Source of the DNA: JAMCYG01 sp027365565
GTDB lineage: Archaea; Micrarchaeota; Micrarchaeia; Micrarchaeales; Micrarchaeaceae
Reading direction: 5' to 3'
Assembly (NCBI GenBank): GCA_027365565.1
Contig: DAHXMI010000006.1
Span: forward strand, 29,195-93,194
Length of the DNA stretch: 64,000 bases
Position 1 is the stretch's first letter; each line of letters opens with the position of its first letter. The position numbers and the translations under genes are program-made. Below, one piece after another: positions 34,043 to 42,200 of this stretch. The notes under the pieces were generated by a model. The model was not told the origin of the DNA. It made no database searches and worked only from the letters and a program-made list of their open reading frames with translations.

Positions 34043-35089
34043 ATGCCAAAGAGCAAGAGCAAAAGTGGGGGCAGCAAGCCCGGCGGCGGGACGCGCTCAA
34101 AGGCGCCAACCGCAGCCAGGCCGCAGCAGAAGGCCGTCTCGATAAAGATATGGCCGCTGTACGTAGTGCTCGCAGCGCTGGTCGTACTTTACATACTTTT
34201 CCAGGGATCAGCCATCTCGCTTGCCTTCGGAATATCCGCATTCGTGCTCATTATCGCGATACTAATACTGGAGGTATCTATCGGCGTGAAGGAGAGCGGG
34301 TACAAGAAGAGCATCATGGAGTTCGCGATAGTGATAATTGCGGTAGTGGTCTTCTGGTACGCCCTAAGGGCAGTGATGGGCACGCCATCACCTCTCGACG
34401 TAGTGCCGAGCTGCAGCATGCTGCCGAGCCTCTCCAGGGGGGACATGATATTGGTAAAGGGGATAAACGCATCCATTTTGAAGGCTCCTGTAGTCGACGT
34501 GAGCAGTTCGCAGATGCATTCGATGCTCTCAAACATGGGAGCCGAGGACCTTTCATGTGTTGCGTACAAGATAAGCGGTAACACGGCGGCTGTCTCGCAG
34601 GCAGTCCAGCCTGGCTATTCTGTAGGGTTGTACGATCCAAACCTTAACAAGATTGTGTCCAACAACTCGCAATCCGGCAATCTGGTACAGTACACGTGCG
34701 GCGAGCGCAACGTCACATTCACTAACGGCTCCACGGAGCAGATAGCATACACTACCGGCATAAGCATAAACGGAACGAAGATAACCGGCGACGCGGGCAA
34801 TCCTATAGTAGTATACGAGACGATTCCGCAGGATTCGTTCTACAAGGATGGCGACGCCTATGTGGTCCACAGGGTCTATGCGGTAATAGACGCGGCCGGC
34901 AGCTACTACGTGCTCACGAAGGGCGACAACAATCCGGGCCTGGACATACAGTATGGCAACTACCCTATAGACAGCAGCCATGTGGCAGGCATGGTCATAG
35001 CAGCGGTAAAATACCTGGGCTACCTGAAGCTCATACTCAGCGATTCCCTGGCGCAGCCTGCCGGTTGCAACTACACCATACAGCGCTAA
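34043..35089 (+). CDS. Signal peptidase I (Sec11-like), extended
   Basis: Cleaves signal peptides outside the membrane. The active-site Ser is in DVVPSCSMLPSLSRGDMILV near residue 120, and the His of the archaeal Ser-His type is in AYVVHRVYAVI near 275. The TKGDNNP box follows. The 348 residues are long for the family. There is a Lys/Ser/Gly-rich basic N-terminus, three hydrophobic segments before the Ser instead of one, and about 130 extra residues between Ser and His. The start ATG 34043 avoids a 21-residue unlikely extension from 33980. Confidence 0.85.
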   Translation: MPKSKSKSGGSKPGGGTRSKAPTAARPQQKAVSIKIWPLYVVLAALVVLYILFQGSAISLAFGISAFVLIIAILILEVSIGVKESGYKKSIMEFAIVIIAVVVFWYALRAVMGTPSPLDVVPSCSMLPSLSRGDMILVKGINASILKAPVVDVSSSQMHSMLSNMGAEDLSCVAYKISGNTAAVSQAVQPGYSVGLYDPNLNKIVSNNSQSGNLVQYTCGERNVTFTNGSTEQIAYTTGISINGTKITGDAGNPIVVYETIPQDSFYKDGDAYVVHRVYAVIDAAGSYYVLTKGDNNPGLDIQYGNYPIDSSHVAGMVIAAVKYLGYLKLILSDSLAQPAGCNYTIQR

Positions 35090-35248
35090 TGCCGCTTCAG
35101 CTTCCGTGGCTTCCGTTTCTTCCTCGAAAATGCAATAGATATTTATAGCTTTCCCGCTATAATTAGTATGCCGACCCGTCCTCTGTAAATAGGCAGGCCG
35201 ACGCAAGGCTTTTACCAAGCTTTTATTCAAAGTTACACAGTGAGATAT

Positions 35249-35548
35249 ATGGCTAATCTTGCCAGCGATATACGTCTAGCAGTAGATAGCGGAGAGGTTG
35301 CCATAGGCATAAACAGTGTCATGGAATCCATATCTTCCGGCAAGGCCAAACTGGTCGTAGCGTCAGTGAAGAACAAGCCAGGGGTGCTCAGCGACATAGA
35401 GCACGTCACGAAGCTCGCTGATATTAAGCTTATAGTGTTCGATGGAGATTCGATACAGCTCGGCACGGTGTGCGGGAAGCCGTACTCGGTGTCTGTCATG
35501 TCCATAATAGAACAGGGCAACTCGAACATATTGAATGAGAATTACTGA
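35249..35548 (+). CDS. rpl30e: Ribosomal protein eL30 (L30e)
   Basis: A 99-residue L7Ae/L30e-fold protein: IRLAVDSGEVAIGINSVMES, GKAKLVVASVKNKP, LIVFDGDSIQLGTVCGKPY. ATG 35249 gives MANLASDI; GTGAGATAT lies just before it. It opens the eL30-uS12-uS7-EF-2 unit. In most archaea nusA sits between eL30 and uS12; here the two are 13 bases apart with no nusA. TATA candidates lie in the 160-base gap upstream. Confidence 0.93.
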   Translation: MANLASDIRLAVDSGEVAIGINSVMESISSGKAKLVVASVKNKPGVLSDIEHVTKLADIKLIVFDGDSIQLGTVCGKPYSVSVMSIIEQGNSNILNENY

Positions 35549-35561
35549 ATTTGGTGATACA

Positions 35562-35990
35562 TTGCCGAACGGCGAATTTGCTGCAAGAAGATTAGTTAGG
35601 CAGAGAAAGCATCAGCGCATGCTGAAGAAGACCCTTAAGAGGAGGAAGCTCAGGCTCAAGCAGAAATATGACGCAATAGGCACAGTGCCCAGGGCGAAGG
35701 GCCTGGTGCTCCAGAAGATAATCGTGGAGCAGAAGCAGCCTAACTCCGGCCAGATAAAGGGCGTGAGGGTGCAGCTCATAAAGAACGGCAAGATAGTGAG
35801 CGCTTTCTCGCCAGGGGATGGCACGATAAACCACATAGACGAGCACGACGAGGTCACGCTTGAGGGCCTTGGAGGCTCGCAGAGGGGCCAGATGGGTGCA
35901 ATCCCGGGCTGGAAGTACAAGGTAATCGAGGTCAACGGTGCGAACCTGTGGCTCGTAAGATGCGGCAAGAAGGAGAAGCCGAAGAGATGA
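35562..35990 (+). CDS. rps12: Ribosomal protein uS12
   Basis: A decoding-site protein of the small subunit, 142 residues from a TTG start at 35562. This start has GGTGAT 3 bases upstream and gives LPNGEFAARRLVRQRK, which matches family length; an ATG at 35535 would overlap the eL30 stop by 14 bases. Conserved parts are RAKGLVLQKIIVEQKQPNSG, VSAFSPGDGTINHIDEHDEV and GGSQRGQMGAIPGWKYKV. The PNSG loop and the GDG turn are decoding-centre contacts. Confidence 0.95.
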   Translation: MPNGEFAARRLVRQRKHQRMLKKTLKRRKLRLKQKYDAIGTVPRAKGLVLQKIIVEQKQPNSGQIKGVRVQLIKNGKIVSAFSPGDGTINHIDEHDEVTLEGLGGSQRGQMGAIPGWKYKVIEVNGANLWLVRCGKKEKPKR

Positions 35991-35999
35991 CGTGATCCG

Positions 36000-36770
36000 A
36001 TGGCTCAGGAAGAAAATATTCAAAGCGAATCAGGAAAAGAGAAGGTGCAGGCCGAGACGGAGCCGGCTGCCGAGGCACAGCCGAAGAAGAGAAGCGCGCC
36101 GAGGAAGAAGACGAAGTCCTCAACGCAGGAAGAGGGTTCTGCAGAGGATACTCGCCAGCATGTCAGAAATTCGGTCCTTCTTTTCGGCAAGTACAGCTAC
36201 GCAGTTGAGATAAAGGACCCGAGCCTGAGGAACTATGTCAATCTTACGCCGATCGAGTATCCGTTGACGTTCAGAAGGGGAAGCCAGAAGCAGTTCTCCA
36301 AGGCCGACATAAACATAATAGAGAGGCTCGAGAACTCTCTCATGCGCGGAGGCACAGGGAGCAAGATAGGCGGCCACGTGATAAGGACTGAAGGACGATT
36401 GCAGGGCAAGAAACAGAAGGTTCTCAAGATAATAGAGTCTGCTTTTGACAGGATCAATCAGAGGACGCACCTCAATCCTGTGGAAGTGCTGGTAAGGGCG
36501 CTCGAGAACAGCGCACCGATAGAAGACACCACAAGGGTAAGATACGGAGGCATAATATCGAACGTCGCCGTGGACGTGAGTGCGAGCCGCAGGCTCGACA
36601 TAGCGCTCAGGAACGTCGCGATCGCCGCAATCGTCGGTGCCTTCAAGAAGAAGAGGAAGATAGACGAGGCCCTCGCAGACGAGCTGGTCATGGCCGCTAA
36701 CAACGACGTGAACAGCTATGCGACCAAGCGCAAGAACGAGATAGAGCGTATGGCGAGGAGCGCGAAGTAG
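36000..36770 (+). CDS. rps7: Ribosomal protein uS7 with N-terminal extension
   Basis: A small-subunit head protein. The core from about residue 55 is normal (NSVLLFGKYSYAVEIKDPSL, ENSLMRGGTGSKIGGHVIRT, RTHLNPVEVLVRALENSAP, RKIDEALADELVMAANND). The first about 55 residues are a Glu/Lys/Ala-rich low-complexity extension (ENIQSESGKEKVQ, KKRSAPRKKTKSS) not found in most archaeal uS7. Total 256 residues. It starts 9 bases after uS12 with a GTGATCCG ribosome site. Confidence 0.95.
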   Translation: MAQEENIQSESGKEKVQAETEPAAEAQPKKRSAPRKKTKSSTQEEGSAEDTRQHVRNSVLLFGKYSYAVEIKDPSLRNYVNLTPIEYPLTFRRGSQKQFSKADINIIERLENSLMRGGTGSKIGGHVIRTEGRLQGKKQKVLKIIESAFDRINQRTHLNPVEVLVRALENSAPIEDTTRVRYGGIISNVAVDVSASRRLDIALRNVAIAAIVGAFKKKRKIDEALADELVMAANNDVNSYATKRKNEIERMARSAK

Positions 36771-36810
36771 CGCGCGCCAACGCCTGATAAAGCTAGCGCA
36801 AGTGAGTTGA

Positions 36811-39003
36811 ATGGTAAGGAAAGAGTACATCGTAGAGGAAATAGCAAAGCTGATGAACACAGTCGACAACATAAGGAATGTTGCGATTATAGCTCACGTT
36901 CACCATGGGAAGACCACGCTTACCGATACCCTTCTGGTAAAGGTGGGCCTGATATCCAAGGCTGTTTCCGGAGACGTGCTGTACACCAACTTCGAGGCGA
37001 TCGAGAAGGAGAGGAGGATGACGATAAAGTCGGCCAACATCTCCCTCGGTTTCAACTACAAGGACAAGGATTTCATAATAAACCTGATAGACACGCCTGG
37101 CCACGTAGACTTCGGCGGCCACGTGACGAGGTCGATGAGGGCTGTCGACGGAGTCGTCATAGTCATCGACCCAGTAGAAATGATAATGCCTCAGACCGAG
37201 ACCGTGCTGCGACAGGCGCTCCAGGAGCGCGCCAAGCCGGTGCTTTTCATCAACAAGGTGGACAGGCTTCTTACTGAGCTGAGGCTCACTCCAGAGCAGA
37301 CGCAGGAGAGGCTCGCGACTCTGATAAATGACGTCAACGACCTTGTGGACAAGTATGCGCCGGAAGAGTACATCGACGAATGGAAGGTCAGCGTGGAGAA
37401 GGGCACGGTTGCCATGGGCTCCGCATATGAGCGTTGGGCCATGTCGAAGTACATACTTGAGAAGAGCAAGACCACGTTCAAGGAGATATTCAAGTACACG
37501 GCAGAGGAGAACATACCGAAGCTCCAGGAGCTCGCCCCGATAGAAGATTCGATACTGCCTATGATGATAGACCACCTGCCGTCGCCGAAGATAGCCCAGA
37601 GGTACAGGATACCCAGGATATGGCACGGCGACCTCGAGAGTGTGGCAGGGAAATCCATGCTCGGCACCGATGCCAGCGCGAAGACCAACATGGTCGTATT
37701 CGGGATAGTCGAAGACAGGCAGAGCGGCGAAGTCGCGGTCGGCCGCGTCTTCTCAGGAGTTGCCAAGAAGGGACTCGAAGTGCACGTCTCTGGCAGTGAG
37801 AGCACGCAGAAGGTGCAGCAGGTCGGCATTTACATGGCGAAGGACAGGATAACGATTGACGCGGTGCCGGCAGGCAACATAGCCGCGCTGGTCGGCCTCA
37901 AGAACGTCAGCGTGGGTGACACCCTCAGCGAGGACCAGATAGAGCCTTTCGAGAGCATAACGCATTACTCAAAGCCAGTGGTAACCAAGTCCATAGAGGC
38001 TAAGGATTCGAGGGACACGAGCAAGCTCATTGAGGCGCTGCACGACCTCTCGAAGGAGGATCCAACAATAAAGGTCGAGATAAAGCAGGAGACCGGCGAG
38101 CACCTTGTCGCAGGAATGGGAGAGCTTCATCTTGAGATAATAGAGACGAAGGTAAGGGACGAGTACAAGATACCGATAACTTCAAGCGAGCCGATAGTGG
38201 TCTATCAGGAGACGATTGAGAACAAGATCGGCCCGATAGAGGGCAAGTCGCCAAACAGGCACTCGAGGTTTTACATTACTGCCGAGCCGCTCAAGGACAC
38301 GGTGCTCAAGGCGATAGACGAGGGCAAGGTCCGTGAGGGCAAGACAAAGGGCAAGTCGAACATAGAGGCGCTCATCGCCGCAGGCATGGAAAGGGACGTC
38401 GCAAAAGGCGTGGTTGACATCTGCAACGATTGCATACTCACCGACGTCACGAAGGGAGTCCAGTACATGAACGAGGTAATGGAGCTTCTCATAGACGGAT
38501 TCGAAAGCGCAGTCAAGGACGGGCCGCTCGCGCGCGAAAAGTGCACTGGCCTACTTATCAGCATAGTGGACGCCACGATACACGAGGATCCGGTGCACAG
38601 GGGTCCTGCTCAGATAATACCTGCGATAAGGCGCGCGGTATATGCGGCCCTGCTCACGGCAGGTGTCGCGCTGCTCGAGCCGAAGCAGAACTTCACGATA
38701 AGCATACCCCAGGACATGCTATCAGGGGTAATAACGATGCTGCAGAGCAAGCGCGGCCAGGTTACGAACATAAGCCAGGAGCGCGAAGTAGCGAACATAC
38801 AGGCGAAACTGCCGGTCGCGGAGGTCATAAGGGGTTTCTCAAATGACCTGAGGGGCCTGACGCAGGGGAGAGCCCTGTGGTCCCAGGAATTCGCAGGCTA
38901 CGAGAAGCTGCCCGCCCAATTGCAGGAGAAGATCGTGCGCGAGATAAGGACGAGGAAGGGACAGAATCCTGAGCCTCCCACGCCTGCGGACTTCGCGGAC
39001 TAG
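36811..39003 (+). CDS. fusA: Elongation factor 2
   Basis: The GTPase that translocates the ribosome, 730 residues. Motifs: IIAHVHHGKTTLTDTLL (G1), DTPGHVDFGGHVTRSMRAVDG (G3), FINKVDRL (G4). The C-terminal domain has PIPR-like and SYGS-like stretches, and the diphthamide loop reads ATIHEDPVHRGPAQIIPAIR, with a His available for modification. The enzyme Dph2 is encoded at 60228. It closes the eL30-uS12-uS7-EF-2 unit, with GTGAGTTGA before its ATG. Confidence 0.97.
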   Translation: MVRKEYIVEEIAKLMNTVDNIRNVAIIAHVHHGKTTLTDTLLVKVGLISKAVSGDVLYTNFEAIEKERRMTIKSANISLGFNYKDKDFIINLIDTPGHVDFGGHVTRSMRAVDGVVIVIDPVEMIMPQTETVLRQALQERAKPVLFINKVDRLLTELRLTPEQTQERLATLINDVNDLVDKYAPEEYIDEWKVSVEKGTVAMGSAYERWAMSKYILEKSKTTFKEIFKYTAEENIPKLQELAPIEDSILPMMIDHLPSPKIAQRYRIPRIWHGDLESVAGKSMLGTDASAKTNMVVFGIVEDRQSGEVAVGRVFSGVAKKGLEVHVSGSESTQKVQQVGIYMAKDRITIDAVPAGNIAALVGLKNVSVGDTLSEDQIEPFESITHYSKPVVTKSIEAKDSRDTSKLIEALHDLSKEDPTIKVEIKQETGEHLVAGMGELHLEIIETKVRDEYKIPITSSEPIVVYQETIENKIGPIEGKSPNRHSRFYITAEPLKDTVLKAIDEGKVREGKTKGKSNIEALIAAGMERDVAKGVVDICNDCILTDVTKGVQYMNEVMELLIDGFESAVKDGPLAREKCTGLLISIVDATIHEDPVHRGPAQIIPAIRRAVYAALLTAGVALLEPKQNFTISIPQDMLSGVITMLQSKRGQVTNISQEREVANIQAKLPVAEVIRGFSNDLRGLTQGRALWSQEFAGYEKLPAQLQEKIVREIRTRKGQNPEPPTPADFAD

Positions 39004-39017
39004 CGTCATTTCCAAGC

Positions 39018-39118
39018 ATTTATATATGTTGAGCAGCAATGAATATTCTGCTGATTGTCTTGGGTGCATTTGCACCTTAAGTTATATCGGATGAAGTCTA
39101 AGACAGACGGTGAAAAAC
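39018..39118 (+). promoter_or_regulatory. L7Ae promoter and structured leader
   Basis: TATA CATTTATATATG (39018-39029) predicts a start near 39050 and a leader of about 70 bases. The leader can pair TTGTCTT (39055-39061) with AAGACAG (39100-39106), enclosing a hairpin GGTGCA-TT-TGCACC (39063-39076), with CTGA just outside on the left and GGATGA inside on the right. L7Ae is known in other archaea to repress its own mRNA by binding a kink-turn in the leader, so a K-turn here is plausible. Confidence 0.45.
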
Positions 39119-39682
39119 ATGGCAACTTTTGCGAAGTTTGAGGTATCAGACGAGGTCGTTCAGAAGACTTACGAGGCCCTGCAGCAGGCAAGGCAGAAGG
39201 GCACCATAAGGAAGGGCGCCAACGAAGCCACTAAGAGCGTGGAACGCGGCATGGCCAAGTTCGTCGTTGTCGCGACTGACGTGACACCACAGGAGGTCGT
39301 CATGCACATACCCATACTCTGCGAGCAGAAGGGCATACCGTTCACATACGTGCCGAGCAAGACGGATCTGGGCAAGTCGATAGGCATGAGCGTCTCGTGC
39401 GCCGCAGTAGCGGTCGAGAACGAGGGCGAGGCCAAGGCGAGCATCGCGGAGGTCGTGTCGAAGGTGACAGGCATAGCGTCCCCGAAGAAGGAAGCGAAGC
39501 CCGAAGCCCAGGCTGAGAAGGCCGAGAAGAAGGAGAAGAAGCCAAAGAAGGCCAAGGCCGAGAAGGCCGAGAAGGCTGAAAAGGCCGAGGAGAAGCAGGA
39601 GGAGCAGCCTGCAGAGCAGGCACAGGAAGTTCCAGAAGCGCAGCCTGAAGCACAGGCCGAGGCAGAGTCCAAAACAGAATAA
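39119..39682 (+). CDS. rpl7ae: Ribosomal protein L7Ae (eL8) with charged tail
   Basis: Binds kink-turns in rRNA, box C/D and H/ACA sRNAs, and RNase P RNA. The 187 residues start at ATG 39119, which has GGTGAAAAAC before it. The core (about residues 1-120) shows GTIRKGANEATKSVERGMAKFVVVATDV and the PIPYT-type VPSKTDLGKSIG, CAAVAV. The last about 65 residues are Lys/Ala/Glu repeats (KAEKAEKAEKAEE and similar), absent from most archaeal L7Ae. It is followed by eS28 and eL24, the usual archaeal order. Confidence 0.95.
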   Translation: MATFAKFEVSDEVVQKTYEALQQARQKGTIRKGANEATKSVERGMAKFVVVATDVTPQEVVMHIPILCEQKGIPFTYVPSKTDLGKSIGMSVSCAAVAVENEGEAKASIAEVVSKVTGIASPKKEAKPEAQAEKAEKKEKKPKKAKAEKAEKAEKAEEKQEEQPAEQAQEVPEAQPEAQAEAESKTE

Positions 39683-39715
39683 GGTCATAGAGTCTAGAAT
39701 CAAAAGAGTGTTATA

Positions 39716-40006
39716 ATGGCTGAAGAGAATCAACCTGCAAAACCTGCGGCGCCGCAGCAGCCCACAGGAGGCGGAAGGCCTCAGGGCCCGGGATCGTTCA
39801 ACGGCTTCCTCGCAGAGGTAATAGAGGTCAAGCAGAAGGTCAAGACCGGCATATACGGCGAGATATACACAGTCTCATGCAGGATACTCGAAGGCAGGGA
39901 CAGCGGCAGGATCATAAGGAGGAACCTGCTCGGCCCGATAAAGGCAGGCGACGTGATAAGGCTTCCTGACACAAGCAGAGAGGCAAGGGACATAAAGGTA
40001 AAGTGA
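39716..40006 (+). CDS. rps28e: Ribosomal protein eS28 (S28e)
   Basis: A 96-residue OB-fold protein. The core GFLAEVIEVKQKVKTGIYGE, RILEGRDSGRIIRRNLLGPI, GDVIRLPDTSREARDI matches eS28. The first about 25 residues are Pro/Gln/Gly-rich (ENQPAKPAAPQQPTGGGRPQ) and extend beyond the usual about 70-residue protein. It lies 33 bases after L7Ae and 10 before eL24. Confidence 0.94.
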   Translation: MAEENQPAKPAAPQQPTGGGRPQGPGSFNGFLAEVIEVKQKVKTGIYGEIYTVSCRILEGRDSGRIIRRNLLGPIKAGDVIRLPDTSREARDIKVK

Positions 40007-40016
40007 TGGTGCTGCC

Positions 40017-40187
40017 ATGAAATGCACATACTGTTCAAAGGAGATACCAAAAGGCACAGGCACCATGTACGTGACCAGGACAGGCACGCTAAGGTACTAC
40101 TGCTCTAGCAGGTGCTTCAAAAGCAGCAACAGGACCCACAAGAAGATAAACAAGAAGGAGGTCGCGTCGCACCTGAAGCAGAAGTGA
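40017..40187 (+). CDS. rpl24e: Ribosomal protein eL24 (L24e)
   Basis: Read directly: a 56-residue zinc protein starting MKCTYCSKEIPKGTGTMYV, with the second pair in YYCSSRCFKS, then basic KKINKKEVA. CxxC-x(n)-CxxxC zinc ligands match eL24. The ATG has GGTGCTGCC before it, 10 bases after eS28. In many archaea Ndk and IF2 genes follow; here they are absent and the run stops at a boundary with A+T-rich sequence. Confidence 0.93.
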   Translation: MKCTYCSKEIPKGTGTMYVTRTGTLRYYCSSRCFKSSNRTHKKINKKEVASHLKQK

Positions 40188-40263
40188 GCCCTTTCTACTT
40201 GTATGCTTTGCACCCAAGAACCTTTAAAAAGCTTATCAGACAATACACTCTGGGTGTATAGCA

Positions 40264-40296
40264 ATGGATCCTGAGAAGGAAGGAAAGGGCGGATAA
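40264..40296 (+). other. Ten-codon orphan reading frame with promoter
   Basis: A TATA-like CCTTTAAAAAG (40219-40229) is followed by ATGGATCCTGAGAAGG and a stop ten codons later (MDPEKEGKGG). It looks like the first part of a gene cut off just before A+T-rich sequence begins, or a micro-peptide. The region 40188-40323 has no other gene. Confidence 0.3.
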
Positions 40297-40323
40297 ACTT
40301 ACTTTATTAATATATTTAATTGT

Positions 40324-41886
40324 CTAATCTACTTCTATCGTTGTTTCTTCAGTAGTTGTAGATATCTCTTTATCGTACAGAATCATATTATCATAAGTTT
40401 TGAGTTTATAAATTTCTACTAGGCGCTTATACTGGTTTGAATACATGTTGTCGAACAGCCTGTAGCACAGCCTCCCCACGATTATGTCTGTCACAATCAT
40501 GTCTTCAACTTCTATTCCCTTGACTGCGTCCAAAAGGTTCCTCTTGAGATCCGCGAGACCGCTGCCGGAAAAGACAGGGGCGATGAACATAATACTATCA
40601 GGGGATGAAATATCCCCCTCAAGTGTGTACTTGTTTATTGGTGCCTTCTCCTCTATGACATTAAGCATGAGGTTCTTTCTCGTGTCCTGAAATGCCGCCA
40701 TGTCCTGTGTTTTTGCGATAAGTATAGCGTTGTATTCTGCTGGCATATTGTGCATCGTGAGCGTTACCCTCTTTAGGAATCTGTATTTCTCTCTCAACGC
40801 ATGATACGCATACTGGACATTGTAAGGCTTGAGCTTGAATCTCTCTGCTATTTCGGTGAAGTCTGAGTCCCCATTTGTGTTCAGTTCTCTCAGGGTAACG
40901 TACTCCGAATAGGTTATCTTGTCCTTCGGCTTCACGGGATCATCCCTTTCCCTGATCCATACCTTGTCCCTTTCTATAATGTCAAAGAATTCGTCGCGTA
41001 GAGGTATGTAGCCGTAGTAATTGTTGTAGGGAGTCAAATACCATGACGATTTGTAGTCCTTCAATGGGCCCTGTCTCAGCATGTATATCGTGTTGGTTAT
41101 GTCATCGTTATTCTTCGCTATAAAGTACATAGCAATGTCATAATTTCCCTTCACCATCGCTGCCATCTGTACCCTTGGCTCCTTTGACAGGACCTTCCTC
41201 AGAGTCTCTATGCTTGGCACCACTTCGTCGAACTTCACAAAACACCAGTACTTATTGTATCCAAGTTCCTGCAAGTCAATTTCGGCAATATACCTTATGC
41301 CGAACCTTTTCTCCAGATCCCTCTTCCTTTTCAGTACAGTGCCAGATGTTACATCTGCTAGGATACCTATAGAACGCAGCGGCATCTTTGCATTCATACT
41401 CAGGCACCTGAGTATGATAAGGTCCTGACTGTCGGACCCGGCTATCCCGCCCTTAGTATTCTCAACGGTACTCTTCCCAAATGTTACATTACCTTCCCTG
41501 TCTATCGAGCCGATGAATGTAGGCGCTTCTGGGAACTCGGTATCATACAGATAAAAGAAGTTATCTTTTGGCGCTACTGTGAGGTTGCTGTAGGTATGCT
41601 TTAGCTGACGTATTGCCTCCTTAACTTTCTTGTTAATGTGCAAAGGGTCTGTGAAAGGAGTTGCTTCAGTATATTTTGGTGCTAGATACTCGCCATTACC
41701 ATCTATTCTACCAATATATTTTACGGCGTACTTGCTCCTGCCTGTTTCCTTGATTGTTACTCTTCCAGAGGAGTAGACGTAGTAAGTATCATTGTGAACG
41801 CTGAGAACATACAGGTTCCTGCCTGTTTCAGTCTCCAGTGCCTCAAGCTTCTTTCTGACGGCATCTGGAAGGTTCTCACGTTTCAT
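40324..41886 (-). CDS. Double Lrp/AsnC-like protein, 520 residues
   Basis: Not a named family. Two Lrp-like halves are visible. The first, about residues 150-280, has an HTH-like DLIILRCLSMNAKMPLRSIG and a ligand-binding-like half, GIRYIAEIDLQELGYNKYW to MVKGNYDIAMYFIAK. The second, about 335-480, has ITYSEYVTLRELNTNGDSDF and another alpha/beta half (EYNAILIAKTQDMAAF). The first about 145 residues (YVLSVHNDTYYVYSSGR, PTFIGSIDREGNVTF) are unrecognised beta-rich repeats. It is more A+T-rich than neighbouring genes and ends the ribosomal cluster, suggesting recent gain. Probably a DNA-binding regulator. Confidence 0.6.
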   Translation of the reverse strand: MKRENLPDAVRKKLEALETETGRNLYVLSVHNDTYYVYSSGRVTIKETGRSKYAVKYIGRIDGNGEYLAPKYTEATPFTDPLHINKKVKEAIRQLKHTYSNLTVAPKDNFFYLYDTEFPEAPTFIGSIDREGNVTFGKSTVENTKGGIAGSDSQDLIILRCLSMNAKMPLRSIGILADVTSGTVLKRKRDLEKRFGIRYIAEIDLQELGYNKYWCFVKFDEVVPSIETLRKVLSKEPRVQMAAMVKGNYDIAMYFIAKNNDDITNTIYMLRQGPLKDYKSSWYLTPYNNYYGYIPLRDEFFDIIERDKVWIRERDDPVKPKDKITYSEYVTLRELNTNGDSDFTEIAERFKLKPYNVQYAYHALREKYRFLKRVTLTMHNMPAEYNAILIAKTQDMAAFQDTRKNLMLNVIEEKAPINKYTLEGDISSPDSIMFIAPVFSGSGLADLKRNLLDAVKGIEVEDMIVTDIIVGRLCYRLFDNMYSNQYKRLVEIYKLKTYDNMILYDKEISTTTEETTIEVD

Positions 41887-42200
41887 GATTTATTTATTAA
41901 TATCTTAATTATTATATATTTGCTTTTATATAAACGAATAGCAATAATTGTTAAACGTTAGTACAATTTTACTTCAATTTTTATTGCTTCGTTTAATGAA
42001 ATTTTCATTAAGGATTCCAGTCCGTTTTTATACCACCTATGCTGGTATCATAATCATGACTGGGGTGTGGTTGGAAACAACGCGTGGTGCAAGTTCAAAT
42101 CCGAATTCAGTTCTCCCACCAATAGGTTCATTTCCCATTTGAGCCGGGGCCATACTCTGCTTCTGGTCCATTCCAGTCATAATGATTGAAGGAGGAGTGG
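41887..42200. promoter_or_regulatory. 314-base A+T-rich intergenic region with dyad
   Basis: No convincing gene. The first about 120 bases are strongly A+T-rich with several TATA-like runs, consistent with the promoter of the 520-residue gene. A perfect inverted repeat ATACCA-7 bases-TGGTAT lies at 42030-42048, overlapping a TATA-like GTTTTTATACC. A GTTGGAAACAAC hairpin (42072-42083) and a GTTCAAATCC stretch that looks like a T-loop follow, but no tRNA folds. A strong GGAGGAG ribosome site precedes the ATG at 42201. Confidence 0.5.

Noticed and set aside
35167..35190. Five-codon reading frame (ATGCCGACCCGTCCTCTGTAA) before eL30
   Set aside because: Too short to support, and not placed with a ribosome site.
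36120..36872. 250-codon reading frame antisense to uS7 and EF-2
   Set aside because: It is the shadow of codon bias in strongly expressed genes. The sense strand encodes clear uS7 and EF-2.
41887..42000. A+T-rich stretch as a replication origin
   Set aside because: Apart from a single GGTTGGAAACAAC there is no repeat of an origin box, and cdc6 is 14 kb away. It is better explained as promoter sequence in an acquired patch.
42056..42135. tRNA-like stretch with GTTCAAATCC and a CCCACCA end upstream of the 42201 gene
   Set aside because: The T-loop motif is present, but the bases on each side do not pair into a T-stem and no acceptor stem or matching 5' part was found, also not as a split or permuted tRNA.
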